The notes: generated from the sequence alone by a model not told the origin. A DNA stretch of 64,000 nucleotides from Cytidiella melzeri (GCA_022592445.1 JABYQR010000014.1:186001-250000); one strand, 5' to 3'; numbered from the stretch's first letter, positions 23,585-36,339 are shown. Translations and numbers: made by a program.

Positions 23585-24424
23585 ATGGTCGCTTCGAAAG
23601 CTCGCATCTCCAGCTCTCCTTACAAAAAGCTAGCTACTCCACGTCTACCGCGCCGTCTGCACACCTCGTCTTCAAACTCGAATCATTATGCAACACTCTC
23701 GATACCACACAATGCCTCAAAGAACGAGATAAAGGTCTGTGGCACACCCATCCATAATGTAACACGGTCCTCATATTTGTACAGTCCAGCTTCTATCAGG
23801 TATGCACTCGTTAGTCACACCTTTGTCCACACAAGCTGAACCCGTCAGGCTGTCTCTAGTTGAGCAAGCAGTATCACCCAGATATGACGCAGGATCCGAG
23901 AGCGAAAGAGCAATTCCAGAAAGTCAGCGAAGCTTATGCAATCCTTGGAAACGAGCGGAAAAGGTGCGTCTTCGTCTGCTTCATGCGTGGCTCGTTGCAT
24001 TAGGCTAATTTCCTGCAGGAGGGCGTACGATCGCTCACTGACTGCGAGTAGCTCGGGTCACCATCGACATCCAGCGCCCGCGTCGGCACATTGGGCGCAC
24101 GGATACGATCCAAGTGTGCGGCGAAGACCAGGGGCGACGCATGCTTGGAGCCAGCACAACGCATCGGGCACAGGGCCGTATTGGAAAGGACAGCCGCGCT
24201 CGTCCCCTTATACCCATCCACAGGCAGAACCTGGCCACCACCAAGACCCGTTCAACTCTCCTTACGTACGACGAGCGACAGGTCATAACTCTACCAAGGA
24301 ACCGCTTGGACCCTCCGATGAAGACAAATTGAAGAGAGTTTCCAGTTTCTGGAGAGCAATGCAGGTGATTGGCGTTGTCATGTTTGTGGCAACGTTTGGA
24401 CGAGGACTCAGCGCAAGTGCATAG
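23585..24424 (+). CDS. J-domain (DnaJ) protein, probably mitochondrial
   Basis: 224 aa from exons 23585-23734, 23785-23799 (15 nt), 23860-23963 and 24019-24424. A basic, Ser/Arg-rich N-terminus without acidic residues looks like a mitochondrial targeting sequence. The J domain covers about residues 33-95: YATLSIPHNASKNEIK, the HPD tripeptide near residue 62 and FQKVSEAYAILGNERKR. A low-complexity His/Pro/Ser-rich linker follows, and a hydrophobic C-terminal helix (VIGVVMFVATFG) may anchor it. Expected to stimulate an Hsp70. There are no G/F or zinc-finger regions, so this is a type III J protein. The exact client is unknown. Confidence 0.88.
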
Positions 24425-24501
24425 ACCTCACGAGCCATGTAGACCCAAAGACACTCGTATGATAGATTCTATACTATTGTACTTATTACGAGGGGAAGAT
24501 T

Positions 24502-26195
24502 TCAAACATCTGGAGTGGCCAAAGGATCACTGCCAGATTTTTCCCTTTGCAGCCTGCCCTTCCCTCTTGCCCTCTCAACGGCAGCCCATTCAATTCTGGC
24601 CTCGTCAAAGACCAACATATCTTCGTCACAAGTGGCGCAAAATCGGCTCACCTCTTGACGAAACGCGACTAGGCCATTCGTCCGGCTGAGGACTTCGCGG
24701 ATCCCAGCAAAGAACGCATCCATCACGGTGAGGTTGTGCATGGCAAGGAGCGCATGAGAAGACATCTCGTGGGTTTGCAGTAAGTGGTGGATGTATGCTC
24801 GGCTGAAAGGCTGCTGATATGCAGCCGTCTCCACGGGTTCAATGTCCACTTCGCTGTGCTTTATCCACGAGGGAAAGGATTGAGGTGAACACGCTGCGCA
24901 GAGGCACACAGGGAGCTGGGGTTCAAGCGTCTTGGGAAGGGAGGACAAAACACCAGCGAACGATGTTGCCAGACGTGAATGGTCATGTGCATACAAAACG
25001 CTGAAGAGGTTGTGGCCCAGGTCTATTCTTCCGTCTTGGCGTGTCCGTGGCGGAGAACATTCTACCTGGTTTGTAGTTCGCACAGGGAAAGTGAAGTCGA
25101 GTGCGACGCCAACATCGGCGGCGTACTGTGCAAAGCGGGCATCAAACAGGTCAACGCCGACGTCTTGCACGAGACGAAGTATATCGTGAGGATGGCGGGC
25201 AGAATGAACTATCCGTGGCTTCATGAGCGGTAACGGTGCCAAGGACGCCTTCAGTAGAATTGCGATGTCACGGCCTGGTCCGGATTCAAGCTCTTCATCC
25301 TCAGAAGGTGTGATTTTCACAAGCTGCGTGCGCAGGGGTACGAGGTCAAAAACGTATCCGCTGACACCCACGTCGAGGGTGTTGAGCGGACTGATAAGGT
25401 CAGCGTCCTTGCCATACAGCGGTTCTACCAACCCCTCTGCAAAAGCTGTTCGCGCACGTATTTCATTTCCGCCTGCCATACCAACCAGTATATGTGGACG
25501 AGAACCAGTGACGTTAGGTTCAAGTGATCGCAAAATGTCAGCAAGCCACGCCGTGGATCGCTCTATGCTCTTCACGATGCGTTTTTGAGAGTGAGGAGGC
25601 AGCGTAAACGGAATATCGGAAAGAGCAGTAACAATGTCTGGCTTGCAGGCCAAGGCATAAGACCGCCACGCAGCAGGAGTAACCTGGAAATCATTCTCAG
25701 ATTCATTCAGCCGTCAATCAAAAGTGCACGTACCTTGCGCACACCGCGGACGCACCGACAAGAGACATAGTCCTTCGTATTCGGCGGCATCTCCTGCCCA
25801 TCGTGTGGATCACGCAGGCTTAACGCAATAAGCTGCTTCTCAGGACGGTATCCTAGAAATGTATGCAGCGGGTGAGCTCCATTCTGTATAGCTGGTACAG
25901 GGGGCGTTCGTTCGAGACTAGAGGCAGCGTAAGCATACCACCCAGATCAGATGACCTATCACAGTACCAACAATGTCTCGAAGTGTACCTGAGTCCATCC
26001 TATGGGAGCTGTAATTTCGACATGGTTTCTGGAGAGATGAGGAACGATTCCTCGAGAGGTGGTGGTGATCAGAGCGGGAGTCAAGATGTCTAATACTTGG
26101 GATTCATCGTGGCGTTTCAATACCAGCCTCCCGAGGCGGGGCGCAAATTGGGAGGTTGGATCTGGTCCTTGGACGGTAAAGGAGAGAGTGGACAT
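24502..26195 (-). CDS. QTRT2: queuine tRNA-ribosyltransferase accessory subunit 2
   Basis: 529 aa from exons 26195-25972, 25917-25734 and 25683-24502. It is the non-catalytic partner of the TGT heterodimer that exchanges guanine for queuine at wobble position 34 of GUN-anticodon tRNAs. Visible signatures: the N-terminal RLGRLVLKRHD and ITTTSRGIVPHLS, the central DVGVSGYVFDLVPLRTQLV, and the C-terminal zinc site CLCAAC near residue 396 with HLLQTHEM and the zinc His in LLAMHN. The first intron's donor is GTTGGT, chosen because only phase 2 leaves the next exon open. The catalytic Asp pair of the active TGT subunit is not expected here. Confidence 0.85.
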
Positions 26196-26422
26196 GGCTT
26201 TCAACCGCAGAGGACGCGATAATTGGTGGGAGAAAAGGATGATGCCAGTGAGCGACGGATGCATTCGTTGCAAGGTCTTGCCAACTCGTGGCGCAAACAG
26301 ATCATGTCCAAGCAGTCACTTTGCAAGTCAGAGAGCACAATCGTTCTCAAAAAGATGGGCGACCGACGCAGCATAACAGTAACACACTGCGAGCAACTGT
26401 AGAGTACAATACACTAAATAAA

Positions 26423-29174
26423 TCACTCCCCATCCGAACTAGCCACATCATCGTCCTTGGCTGTACTCTCGGCACTAGGTGCGCCGCTCTGCGAGGTGGC
26501 AGTTTGAGTTGCTGATGCAAAGCCAGCAAGGACAGAAGAAGGGGCAGCACCAGACTTGGCCCGCTTTGACCATTCGTGAGCCATTTGCATAAACTTGAAC
26601 GACGTAGGGTTGGACTCTCTCTCGTCGTCGGCAAAGACCATATCCCAGTCTAAACCTTTCCTCAGTGAAAAGCGGGGTAAGACATCACAAAAGCGTACCT
26701 TCGACAACTTGACCTGACTCGTCTTCTTTGCGTTTCCGACTGACAATAGGAAACATGTTTTGCACCTTCGCGACATCACTGTCTGCACCATGCGCCTCCT
26801 CAAATGCCTTCCAGCTCTCAAGGAGCACGACACGCTTGAGTCCATTGGTCAGCAACTTCAAGTCAGTTATGAAAGGCGGACATTTGACGCACCTCTGCCT
26901 TTAACCCCTTGCCTTTGAGGTCCTTGTAGGCCCTGTCAAATACACGTCTTGCCACATCAACATCGCCCGGAGCCATAGGAGTCTCCTCGCTCTCTTCGTC
27001 TTCTTCGTCTCGCTCGGAACGTGGCAATGGAAGTGGTGTAGCTTCAAATAGCGCATATGATATCCAGACTTTGACGTGTCCACTGAGAGCGAGTAGCCTT
27101 TCGTACAACGACCGCGCTTTCTCGCGCTCACCTTCTTCAGTTTCAAAGTCGATATACGCCTTCCAAAGTAGTTCTGGCATCGAGAGCTGGGGCTGTGCGA
27201 CACCGAGTTCGAAGATGGCGCGAGTGCGGCTGAAATCTTCCAGTTGTGTTTCCACTTCCGCATACTTGATCCAAGCTGACGAGTTTGAAGAATCGAACTG
27301 TGTCAAAGTATGTCATGTCAGCCGCAAGGCGGTTGATGCGATGTGCTGTACAGACCTGTAAATACTTCTCGTAGAGCGTGCGGACACGGTCGAATTCGCG
27401 TAACTACATAATGTTTAGTCGCCTGACACATCGGGATAGCATTGCGCGGTGGCTTACATCAAATTCAACTTGGATATAACCCTTGAAGAGTGCCTCTTTG
27501 GGACACATACCGATAGCGGTTCCTAACACTTTACGAGCTGCCGGCAAATCCAGTCGTCGTATTTCAAAACGAGCGTAAAGCAGCCAAAGCTTTGCGAAAG
27601 TGAACTGTTTGTGCGGTACGAGCTTGATTGCAGTTTGGTAGACTTGTCTCGCTCGAGCGTAGTCCTGCATCCTTGCGAATCAGCTCCCGCGAGGATGAAA
27701 GGAATGCCATTTCGTACCTTGGTCTCCAACTCTTCGAATAGCGCATAACTTAGCCACAGGAAGATGTACCTTCGCCAATGTCTCTTTTCCCCTCCAGGCG
27801 GCACTTGCGCAACAGCCCGCTCATACACCTCTCGCACTCTACTGACAGCGGCTTCCTCCTCCTCAACAGTTGCTCCCTCCTCTCTGAGGTCTCTCAGCGC
27901 GCCTTCCTCCAAGCGACTGTAATCGAACCAAACATCATAATTTCGACCATCCTGAGCCACCTCGTCCTCGTACTGAATTCGTCGCTTGCCCAAGACTGTC
28001 GCTTCCAGTGTTGTCTTCGTCCCATGTTGCTTCTCGAACTTCGTGTAGGCGGCATACAGCGAAGCAGATTTGGAACGTGGTAGATTTGAGAGCGCGAACT
28101 ACAATGCGAGCAATGAGCGTCGCAAAGGCGCTAGGATATTAACCCGCACCTTGTATATCACCCGAGCACGTTCATATTCCTTCAAACGTATTTCCATCTT
28201 GGCAAATGCGTTGAAGATAGCCTGTGCCTTTTCTATCGACTCTTCACTGTCACCGAAGAAGTTGACTGCTGTCTGGAACACTTCTCTAGCCTTATCCAAC
28301 CTACCGCGTTCCTCCTCAAACTTGCCCCACTTTACCCACACCCGCGGCTCGGGACGCACCGCGACCCAACGCTCGTAGATGGCACTAGCACGATCCGACT
28401 CATTGTATCGCTGTTCCATCTTGATATATGCTTGCCATGCCTTGTCATCAGGCTCCCAGGCCATCCAGCGTTCAAAGACCTGACGAGCACCTGGAACATT
28501 TTGTAACAGTTCTTCAAGGTAGACATACTTGTACCATAGTTGATCGACACGGGGAAGGAGTGTGACAGCGCGGTCGAACAGGTTCCGCGAATGTTGTACG
28601 TTACGGCCTTTGAGTTCCATTTCTGTGTAGCTGAGCCATAGCTGAATACTGCGGGGGTCAACGTCGAGGGCACGCTCAAAGACGGAGCGAGAACGAGCAT
28701 ATTCGCCTTGGCTTGCCTACGTTCGCGTAAGCTTGCAGGTCGAGAACAACGAAGAGCGCACATACCTCCCAGTTGGCGTACTGGAGCCACTCTTTTCTGT
28801 TGGGATATACGAAGAAAGTCAAGTTGTTTTGAAAGAGTGTAGTATGCTTGCCACTGACATACTGCCTCGAGTCTGCCTGATCCGTTTCTCAAACTCCTCG
28901 CGCTTCCTGCCGCGATATTCATGGAGCTCTTCATAGTCCTCCACGCGTTGTTTCGGGGCGCGGAATTGGGATTCTTGGCGCTCTTGAGCCTATTACGGAG
29001 AAGTTAGCGTCTGGCCGCTCGGTGCAACGTGAAGCACCGCACATCTCGCAGCAGTTGTTCTGCAGTGACCTGGATCGCGGCCGGCGCACGATTTTTTATT
29101 CTGGGACGGGTATATTAGAAGAGGTAATATGTAGGTCATGCGTAAACATACCGAGGAGCCCTTCCGTCCTGCAT
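26423..29174 (-). CDS. CLF1: pre-mRNA splicing factor Clf1/Crooked-neck (HAT-repeat protein)
   Basis: 737 aa from exons 29174-29152, 29100-29043, 28989-28859, 28796-28766, 28716-28150, 28098-27718, 27664-27458, 27403-27356, 27297-26893, 26834-26699 and 26649-26423. Part of the NineTeen complex and needed for spliceosome activation. The N-terminus has [18 protein letters not shown] and the family block [14 protein letters not shown]. It is followed by at least a dozen half-a-TPR (HAT) repeats with the W..Y..FE and ARxVYERA patterns through about residue 640, and an acidic, disordered tail. Length matches fungal Clf1. The donor AT|GTCAGT of intron 3 was chosen because it restores RGSIKEW. Divergent from Rad6, with ATGs 176 bp apart. 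Confidence 0.92.
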
Positions 29175-29350
29175 GGTGGTTGAGGAGGACTAGGTGGTCG
29201 TCGAGAAGGACTAGGTGGTCGTCGAGAGAATGACAATGGGCGCTTGTCCGCTTAACTAGTCAGACCAAGGCGCTTACCGTGCAACGCAACCTACAACCGC
29301 CACCACCGTTACTCCTACCAGCACTACCAGTCTGCACACCGGAGCTCAGG
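29175..29350. promoter_or_regulatory. short divergent promoter between Clf1 and Rad6
   Basis: Only 176 bp separate the two ATGs. A 21-bp unit GACTAGGTGGTCGTCGAGAA is repeated twice at about 29189-29231. Transcription factors unknown. Confidence 0.5.
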
Positions 29351-29953
29351 ATGGTGAGCTGGAGTGCGCCTCGTCAGAGTCAATGCTGCAGCTGACAATC
29401 CGTCCAGTCCACCAATTGCCGCCGCCGCCTCATCCGCGACTTCAAACGGCTATCCAGTGACCCCCCCGGCGGGATCTCTGGCAGCCCTTGCCCCGACAAC
29501 ATCATGTTATGGAATGCCGTGATATTTGGGCCAGGTAACGAGTTGTGTGCTGCGAGATGACATGCATGCTGCCTACTCACGCAATACGCAGTTGATACTC
29601 CATTCGAAGACGGCACCTTCAAGTTAGTCCTGACCTTCGACGAAAGCTATCCGACTAAACCACCCACTGTCAAATTTCTGTCGCGCATGTTCCACCCGAA
29701 CGTCTACGCCAACGGCGAACTTTGTCTCGACATCCTCCAGAACCGCTGGTCCCCTACCTACGACGTGGCCGCGATACTGACCTCGATTCAAAGCTTGCTG
29801 CACGACCCTAACCCAAACAGCCCGGCCAATGCAGAAGCGGCGCAGTTGTACCGTGAAAACATGAAGGAGTATGTTCGGCGAGTAAGAGCAACTGTGGAGG
29901 AGAGCTGGCTGGATCCAGAGGAGAAAGATAAAGTTGATAGTGCCGCAGAGTAA
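29351..29953 (+). CDS. RAD6: ubiquitin-conjugating enzyme E2, Rad6/Ubc2
   Basis: 163 aa from exons 29351-29353 (ATG only), 29408-29534 and 29592-29953. E2 enzyme that, with Rad18 or Bre1, ubiquitinates PCNA and histone H2B. The UBC fold is plain: [11 protein letters not shown], the WNAVIFGP block, [19 protein letters not shown], the HPN motif in [10 protein letters not shown], and the catalytic Cys in [17 protein letters not shown] at residue 88, the same number as in yeast Rad6. The C-terminal tail is short and acidic. The first exon is just the start codon; the next exon begins Ser-Thr. The first intron (54 bp) has GT..AG ends. Nothing is damaged. Confidence 0.95.
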
Positions 29954-30157
29954 ATGTCTCTTGACTTTCGCCGTAGTTTGTTTAGATTGTATGTTGTATG
30001 ATTTGTATGATATGTACCGGTATTGTTGTATTTCGCATCACATAAGTGTTCAGACCCTTTCACCTCAAAGACCGTAGGGCGGTTCAGAGAGTGCTACAGT
30101 ATACTACCGGTCCTCGGGACAGTCGATGCAGAAGCATATTACCCTTGACTTTTACAA

Positions 30158-31706
30158 TGTCGTGGATGGGCCGACTATCCCTGGTTTTTTGCATTATTAC
30201 CTCTTGTTTTACATTTGCAACTTGGTTGAAACCCGGTTGCAACCCACTTGCAACCCTCTCTGCAAACCCCTTGCACATCTATCAAGTGCCCATATCATGT
30301 GGCTTAGATGCTCTACATGGTCACATTACTTGGTGCTACGTCACACTGGCATGTGACTCAGCTTATGTAAGACCACATGGCTACAACCGCGTGGCTCAGC
30401 CCATAGCTAGGGTTGGATGTAATAGATACTGTTCACATGGACTCCTATTATTCTTTCACTATTGTTCTCTTCATAGTTAGAGTGTTCTCACAGGTGTGGA
30501 AACTGGGTACAATAAATGGTCTCCTTTTACATAGATTCTCTCACAAGTAGAGGTCTTAGCAGAGTCCAGACAGTAGTGTCACGAACATGCATACTTTTTC
30601 TTTTCTTTTTCCTTTTATTTTCCTTATCTTATCTTATCGATGATACATGGCTACTGCATGTGATCAAAGTACATGTGACAGACTGGTCACATGATCATAG
30701 AAGGTGCTGGAACATTGTGGAATATTGTAGAACATCGCACCATAGCACACCATACGTTCCCACGGCAGTGTTAGGAGTACAGACCCAGTACCAGGGGTCC
30801 TTGTCTGAGATGTATATAAACCCACCCTGTAGCTCCCTAAAGACCTCAGATTCTACCTCCTGGTCTTTAGGTGACGTTCACCTTGTACTAGTTTCATCAC
30901 TATGCTAATATATCCTGGTCTTTAGCTCATCGTTAGCTGCTCCCTCGTCGTTGTCTCTCCATCATCATCATCATCTTCCTTGTCGTCATCGTCCACGCGA
31001 GTCCGCTCGTCGTTCCTCCATCCCCGTCGTCACTTCCTCGCTCTTCATAGAGTTTGGTTGTGTTCTTGACAAGTAGCTATTGTTCTCCTTTAGGTGATTC
31101 CATTGTTCTTTGTTCACATGGCTTCTTGCAAAGCCTGCCCTTAACATGGTCTGTGCGCAGGTCCCTGAAGTCTATATAAACAGCTGCATGTACACTCCTA
31201 GCCCCTCATCTTGACCTTTTGGTCTTTACTGGGCTAGGTAAGCAAACCCCTCTTGTACTACATAGCGGGTAGTATCAATCTAACTGGGCTAGCAATCTGA
31301 ATAAGGTCTATAGCTGGTGAAAGCATTGTGCTTCACGCCTGCCACCACCTCCTTGTTGTTTTCCACTTTGTGTCCCTGTTTGTCACATCAAACCTTGTCT
31401 CCGTGTCATTAGATCAAGATTGTTGTGAAACCCTGGGTCTCCCATTCCCACCATTTAAAAAAGCTTGTTCCTGTTTTACAAGTACACCTCCAGTCTTCTC
31501 ATACCATTGAGCTACACTTACATTGTCTGTTTCTACCCCCTACGCGGTGTTTAGTGCCTAAAGACACGTGCCCCTGCTTTTCTAAGAACCTCCCTTCAAC
31601 TGAGCCTCAGCTCAAGAGGTGTCTATCCCCATCCTTCCTCAACACTCTCGCTGACAAGCGTAAGAGCAGTCAACCTCATCACTGGTTCTGACAAAGACCT
31701 GGTCAC
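30158..31706 (+). mobile_element. 5' fragment of a plus-strand element-B-type retrotransposon
   Basis: An LTR runs from TGTCGTGG (30158) to CCGTGTCA (31408), interrupted by a solo A LTR (30577-31070). It matches the LTR of element B over its length with many point changes. Then come the primer-binding stretch (31409-31422), a 150-bp leader and the start of ORF0 (about 31525-31706, with PKDT and SFLNTLADKRKS). The ORF0 frame breaks near 31690. The fragment is cut at 31706 by insertion of element C1. Its start is about 200 bp after the Rad6 stop. Confidence 0.85.
30577..31070 (+). repeat. solo LTR of lineage A
   Basis: 494 bp from TGTCACGA to TTGACA, matching the element A LTRs (48395-48909 and 55111-55625) in plus orientation. 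A 5-bp duplication AGTAG flanks it (30572-30576 and 31071-31075). It sits inside the LTR of the B-type fragment. Contains TATATAAA about 35 nt before AGATTCTACCT. Confidence 0.9.
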
Positions 31707-32420
31707 TGTAACAGTAAGGTTACTACTCACCAGTTAAGTTGTTAAACTTGAGGGGATAGAGTGAGATAGAGTGTGAGAGAGGTGGTGAGCAAAGTACAAG
31801 AGAGTACTGAGTAGTCCTGGTTCAACAGAGTGGATAAGACTGAGGGGATATGCCCTCAGGAGTGCCTCTATATATACATGAAGGGGAGGACCCCAGGTAC
31901 TACCCTAAGACCCCTAATACCTACATGAGTAAGCGAAGTAATCTACCTTACTAAGCATGCCCTATGCCCTAGTGGTGCCACTTCAATAATCAACCAATAG
32001 AAATTGTCCCCATGACCTGACCCCATGATCCAGCTCCAAGGCTAGACTTGTTCTAGCTTGTTCTAAGACAAGGCTAGACTTTTCCAGAAGGTTCTATGGA
32101 CTATGACATCATCTAATGGAATGTTCTATATTATGACATCATAGTTCCAGCAAGTTCCACAATGTTCCAGAGAGTTCTATCATGTGATACACAGATAAGG
32201 AAAGGAGCGCATCAGCGCATCAGAGACAGGAGGCGCATAAGCGCATCAATTGATAGGCACTGAGAATAAGCGCCGGAATAGGCACCTGATAAGCGCCAGA
32301 TAAGCGCCTAAATAGACGCTGGATAAGCGCTGGATAAGCGCTTAACAAGTGCTTAAATATTCCCGATAATACCGTTGCCTGGTAAGGCAAGTCTTGTAGA
32401 AACATTGAAAATCAGTGACA
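31707..32420 (-). repeat. 3' LTR of C1
   Basis: 714 bp, TG..CA ends. Contains a degenerate array of GATAAGCGC units (about 32263-32345), which differs in unit number from the other C LTRs. Confidence 0.88.
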
Positions 32421-32435
32421 TTACCCCTTCTTGCT
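32421..32435 (-). promoter_or_regulatory. polypurine tract of C1
   Basis: On the minus strand a purine run ending GGGGTAA abuts the 3' LTR start TGTCACTG. Primes plus-strand DNA in LTR elements. Confidence 0.7.
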
Positions 32436-32653
32436 TTGAACTCCGTGCAAAGAGTTTTGAACAAACACCTTGGTCATTGAGTCCACTTTTTCATCATTGT
32501 CAAGAGGGTGCCTAAGCAATTCCGAGTGACTCTAGCGGCTTCTACCGACGCCCCTGACGGGGTTCACACCTCATTGGCTGATGGTAGTCTAGTCTGTACC
32601 CTCCTCGGTTGCGTCATTGGATCGTGGATGATCCTTGGTGTGTTGTTTGTGAC

Positions 32654-35600
32654 TTATACACAGTAAATCGTAGCTGAGCGTATAGCTCGGGGATGATCGT
32701 CGTAGAATTTCTTGATCGCTTCTTGAGCGTGCGTGATGTTTTCTACAGGTTCCCACGTGTCGTCGTTCGGTCCGTAGCCTTTCCAGCGTATGTAATACTG
32801 AAGCTTTTTGGCACGACCTGTACGTCTTGACTTGAGAATCTTCTCGACTTTGTATTCTTCTTCTCCGTCGATGATATCTGGCGGAGGCATCTCCAGCTTT
32901 TGGCCTTCGAATTCAGGTTCATTGTACGGTACCAACTTGCTTGCATGGAATACAGGATGTATCCTTGGTGAACGTTTGGGCCATTCCAGTCTGAATGTGA
33001 CCGGCAAAAGCTTTTCAGCAATCTTGAATGGGCCGTAGTACTTAGCTGACAGCTTATGTCCAGATTTTTGGTAGTCTCTCAGATCTAGCATGACCTGATC
33101 GCCTTCGTTGAAGGGGACCTTCTGAACATGCTTGTCATAGTACCATTTCATGCGTTCAGCTGCAAGTTGTAACACCGCTTTAGCATGCTCTTGAGCTTGC
33201 AAGCAGTTCCACATGATGTCATTCATGTCAGACCTTTTCAGGTCCTTAGTGAGCGTTGGACCAGCTCTAGGGTGTCTGCCGTATTCGAGGTAGAAAGGCG
33301 AGTGCTTAGTTCCCTCGTGTGCTGCATTGTTGTATGTGAACTCAGCCGAACTGAGCAGTCTAGCCCAGTCGTCATGTAGTTGATCAACATAACAACGCAA
33401 GTACTGTTCGAGCGTTTGATTAACTCGTTCAGTTTGACCATCAGTCTGCGGATGATATGCAGTAGTCATTGTAGATTCTATCCCTAGCATTTTACACCAT
33501 TCCTGGAATAAATCTGCTGCGAATTGTGGACCTCGGTCGGAAATGATTTGCAAAGGTAACCCGTGAAGGGTCCAGACTCTCTCATAGAGTAGAGCTGCAA
33601 GGTCTTTTGCCGAGAACTCGTTTACGATAGGGAAGAAGTGCGCCCTTTTAGTCAGGCGGTCTACGACTACGCAGATAGCGTTGAAGCCATCAGACTCCGG
33701 TAACTGAGTAATCAAGTCGACAGTCATGATATCCCATGGTTCGGCCGGAACCGGATTAGGGATGAGTGGTCCATAAGGCTGTTGCGGACAAGTCTTCATC
33801 CGCTGACATGTGTCACAGCCTGTCACGTATTTCTTGACATCAGTGGTTAAACCTGGCCACCAGTAGTTTCTCGAGATCAGTTTGTACGTTTTCCATCTGC
33901 CAGGATGTCCGGCAGAAGGTAGATCGTGATGCATCTGGATGATTTGGCGTCTCAGATCTAATTTCTGATCTTTGGGGATGTAGACTTTTCCACGGTATAG
34001 GAGTAATCCGTTCTCAAAATTCCATTCCTCTAGTGATTTCTTGAACTCCCTAGGACCAGAGTTAAGTAGCTGCTGATAGTCCTTGGTAACTTCATTGTTC
34101 ATGAGTGCTTCCTTGACCCGTCTTAGGATTTCATCATCGTTGATAGGCGAGTCATGAGAGTTTTCAATAGCAGAGATGGCAAAAAACTCGGGTTTAAGGA
34201 GAATTTTGTCCTCGTTATCGGAATTTACCCCCTCTTCATGATCTGGCCTCCTGGACAGAGGATCTGCGGTAAGCATGGTCTTTCTGGGTTTGTGCCGGAG
34301 CACAAAATTGAATTGCGTGAGGTATAACGCCCATTGCGCTTGTCTCCAAGTCAGCTTCTGGGCATTCCTGAAATATGTCAGGTTTTGGTGATCCGACCAT
34401 ATTTCTACGGTAATCGGATGTCCCTCCAGATGTTGACAATACTCTTCCAGGGCGCGGATAATAGCCAACAACTCTTTAACGTATATCTCATAATTACGTT
34501 CATGGACGTTGAGTGATTTAGAGTAGAAGGCTACTGGATGCCACAGCTTGTCAGCTGGGTCCAGTTGTGATAGTACCGCTCCTGTAGCAAAGTCGCTAGC
34601 GTCTGTTTCCAGACGGAAAGGGTTTTCGTCATCTGGTATCCTCAGAATGGGTGCTGACGTAAAAGCCTGTTTCAGACTTTGGAAGGCCTGTTCCTGAGTA
34701 TCTTTCCAGATCCAGGGTTGGTCCTTCTTTGTAAGAATAGTGAGCGGTTTCGCATGTTTAGCAAAGTCCTTAATGAAACGCCATAGAAGTTGGCGAAGCC
34801 TAAGAAGGCTTGGACTTGCTTAACCTTTTCAGGTCGCGGCCACTCAGTAACTCCGGTGAGTTTGGCTGGATCCATCTTGATGTGTCCGTGAGAAATGATC
34901 ATGCCTAGATATTCAATGCGATCTTTTTCAAAAAAGCATTTTTCTGGTTTGGCAAATAGATCGTTCTCGCCTAGCGCTTGAGCACTTCCTGTGTGATGCG
35001 ACGGTTTTCCTTCTTGTCTTCAGTGAAGATAAGGATGTCGTCGAGATACACCATGACATGTCCTTCCAAGATCAAATCACTCAGAATTTCATTCATCATG
35101 GCTTGGAATGTTGCAGGTGCGTTGCTAAAACCAAAGTACATCACCTTGGCTTCGAAAAGACCACAGTGTGTGATGAACACCGTCTTCCACTCGTCACCCT
35201 TTCAGATGCAACATTATTGTATCCCCATCTAAGATCAATCTTGGAGAAGACCTTAGCCTTGCTTAACAAATTGATTAAGTCATTGATGCAAGGTAAGGGG
35301 TACCGGTTTTTCACGGTGATGTCATTCAGTTTTCAGTAGTCTTGCACGAGGCGCAACGAGCCATATTTCTTCTTGACAAAGAACACAGGTGCTGCAATCG
35401 GACTCTTTGATTTGCGGATGTAACCTTTGCGGAGTTTCTCTTTGATCCATTGATCTAGAGAATTCTTTTCCATTGGAGACAGCGGGTATGGTTTAGCCGC
35501 TTTCGGAAGGGAGGCACCTTCCTCAAATTGATCGCGTGATCGTACGGTTTGCGTAACGGCATGTGCTCTGATTTTTCTCTGAAAAGACGTCACCAAATTC

Positions 35601-36335
35601 CCATAGGTATCTTGGTACTAATGGCTTCCAATTGACAGATTCTTGTTTGTCAAAGCCGTCTTCAAAGCCCTCATCTGCCTTTCCAGAAAGTTCAGCAATC
35701 ATTTCTGCTATTTCTTGGTCTTCTGGACTGTCTAAGTCGATCCAGTGGATGTGAGGGTTGTCCGGGTCGACATTTCCTATTCCGTCCAGGTTGTCTGACA
35801 CCGAACGTCCCTTAGGTAACTCAAGTTCATCGATCTCTTCTTGAGTTACAGTGATGTTTTTACGAGCTCTTGGGGCACAGAGTTCAGGACATCTGGTAAA
35901 TCTCCACTCGCCATTTGCCCAATCTATCTCCGGATTGTGGCGGCGTAAGAAGGTCATCCCGATAATCATTTGTTTACTACCGAGATCAGTGACGAGCATG
36001 TGTTGTCTTGCTCTGTGCAAACCTATTTCTAGGTATGCACGTACTGAGTGAGTGATTTGACCATCTTTATTGGGAGTACCGTCGACGTTGATGACGTTAA
36101 ACGGTGATGCCAGTTGATTTGTTACCAGATTGTTACTTTCAACCACTGACTTACTGATGAACGTGGTTGTGGCTCCTGAATCTACCAGAGCTTCGACCTG
36201 CACTTTCTTTCCATATACCCAAATTGTAACCGGTAGAAAAAATGAATTCTTTGAACACGCTACATTTTTGACAGTATCTACGGTACAAAGATCGAGGGTA
36301 TCAGGGCCTAAGCGTTCATGTTCGCAGGGAGTCAC
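32654..36335 (-). pseudogene. pol of C1: protease, RT, RNase H, integrase, chromodomain (broken)
   Basis: Protease (36335-35580) has the active site VDSGATTTF. The RT start (FVKKKYGSLRLVQDY) runs into TGA where the family has Arg (QDYRKLN), and a second TGA replaces a codon just before KGDEW. One-base losses shift the frame near 35212, 34968 and 34783; the intact C2 copy shows the missing bases. The last 605 codons (34471-32654) are open: RNase H end, the HHCC zinc domain, integrase DDE core (TVDLITQLP, SDRGPQF, TERVNQTLEQ) and a C-terminal chromodomain (EYKVEKIL...YYIRWKGYG...WEPVENI). The element could only move with help in trans. Confidence 0.88.
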
Positions 36336-36339
36336 ATGA

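Noticed and set aside
24035..24332. Alternative frames over the J-domain protein's His/Pro-rich part
   Set aside because: Shadows of the coding exon 24019-24424, which continues the J domain in frame.
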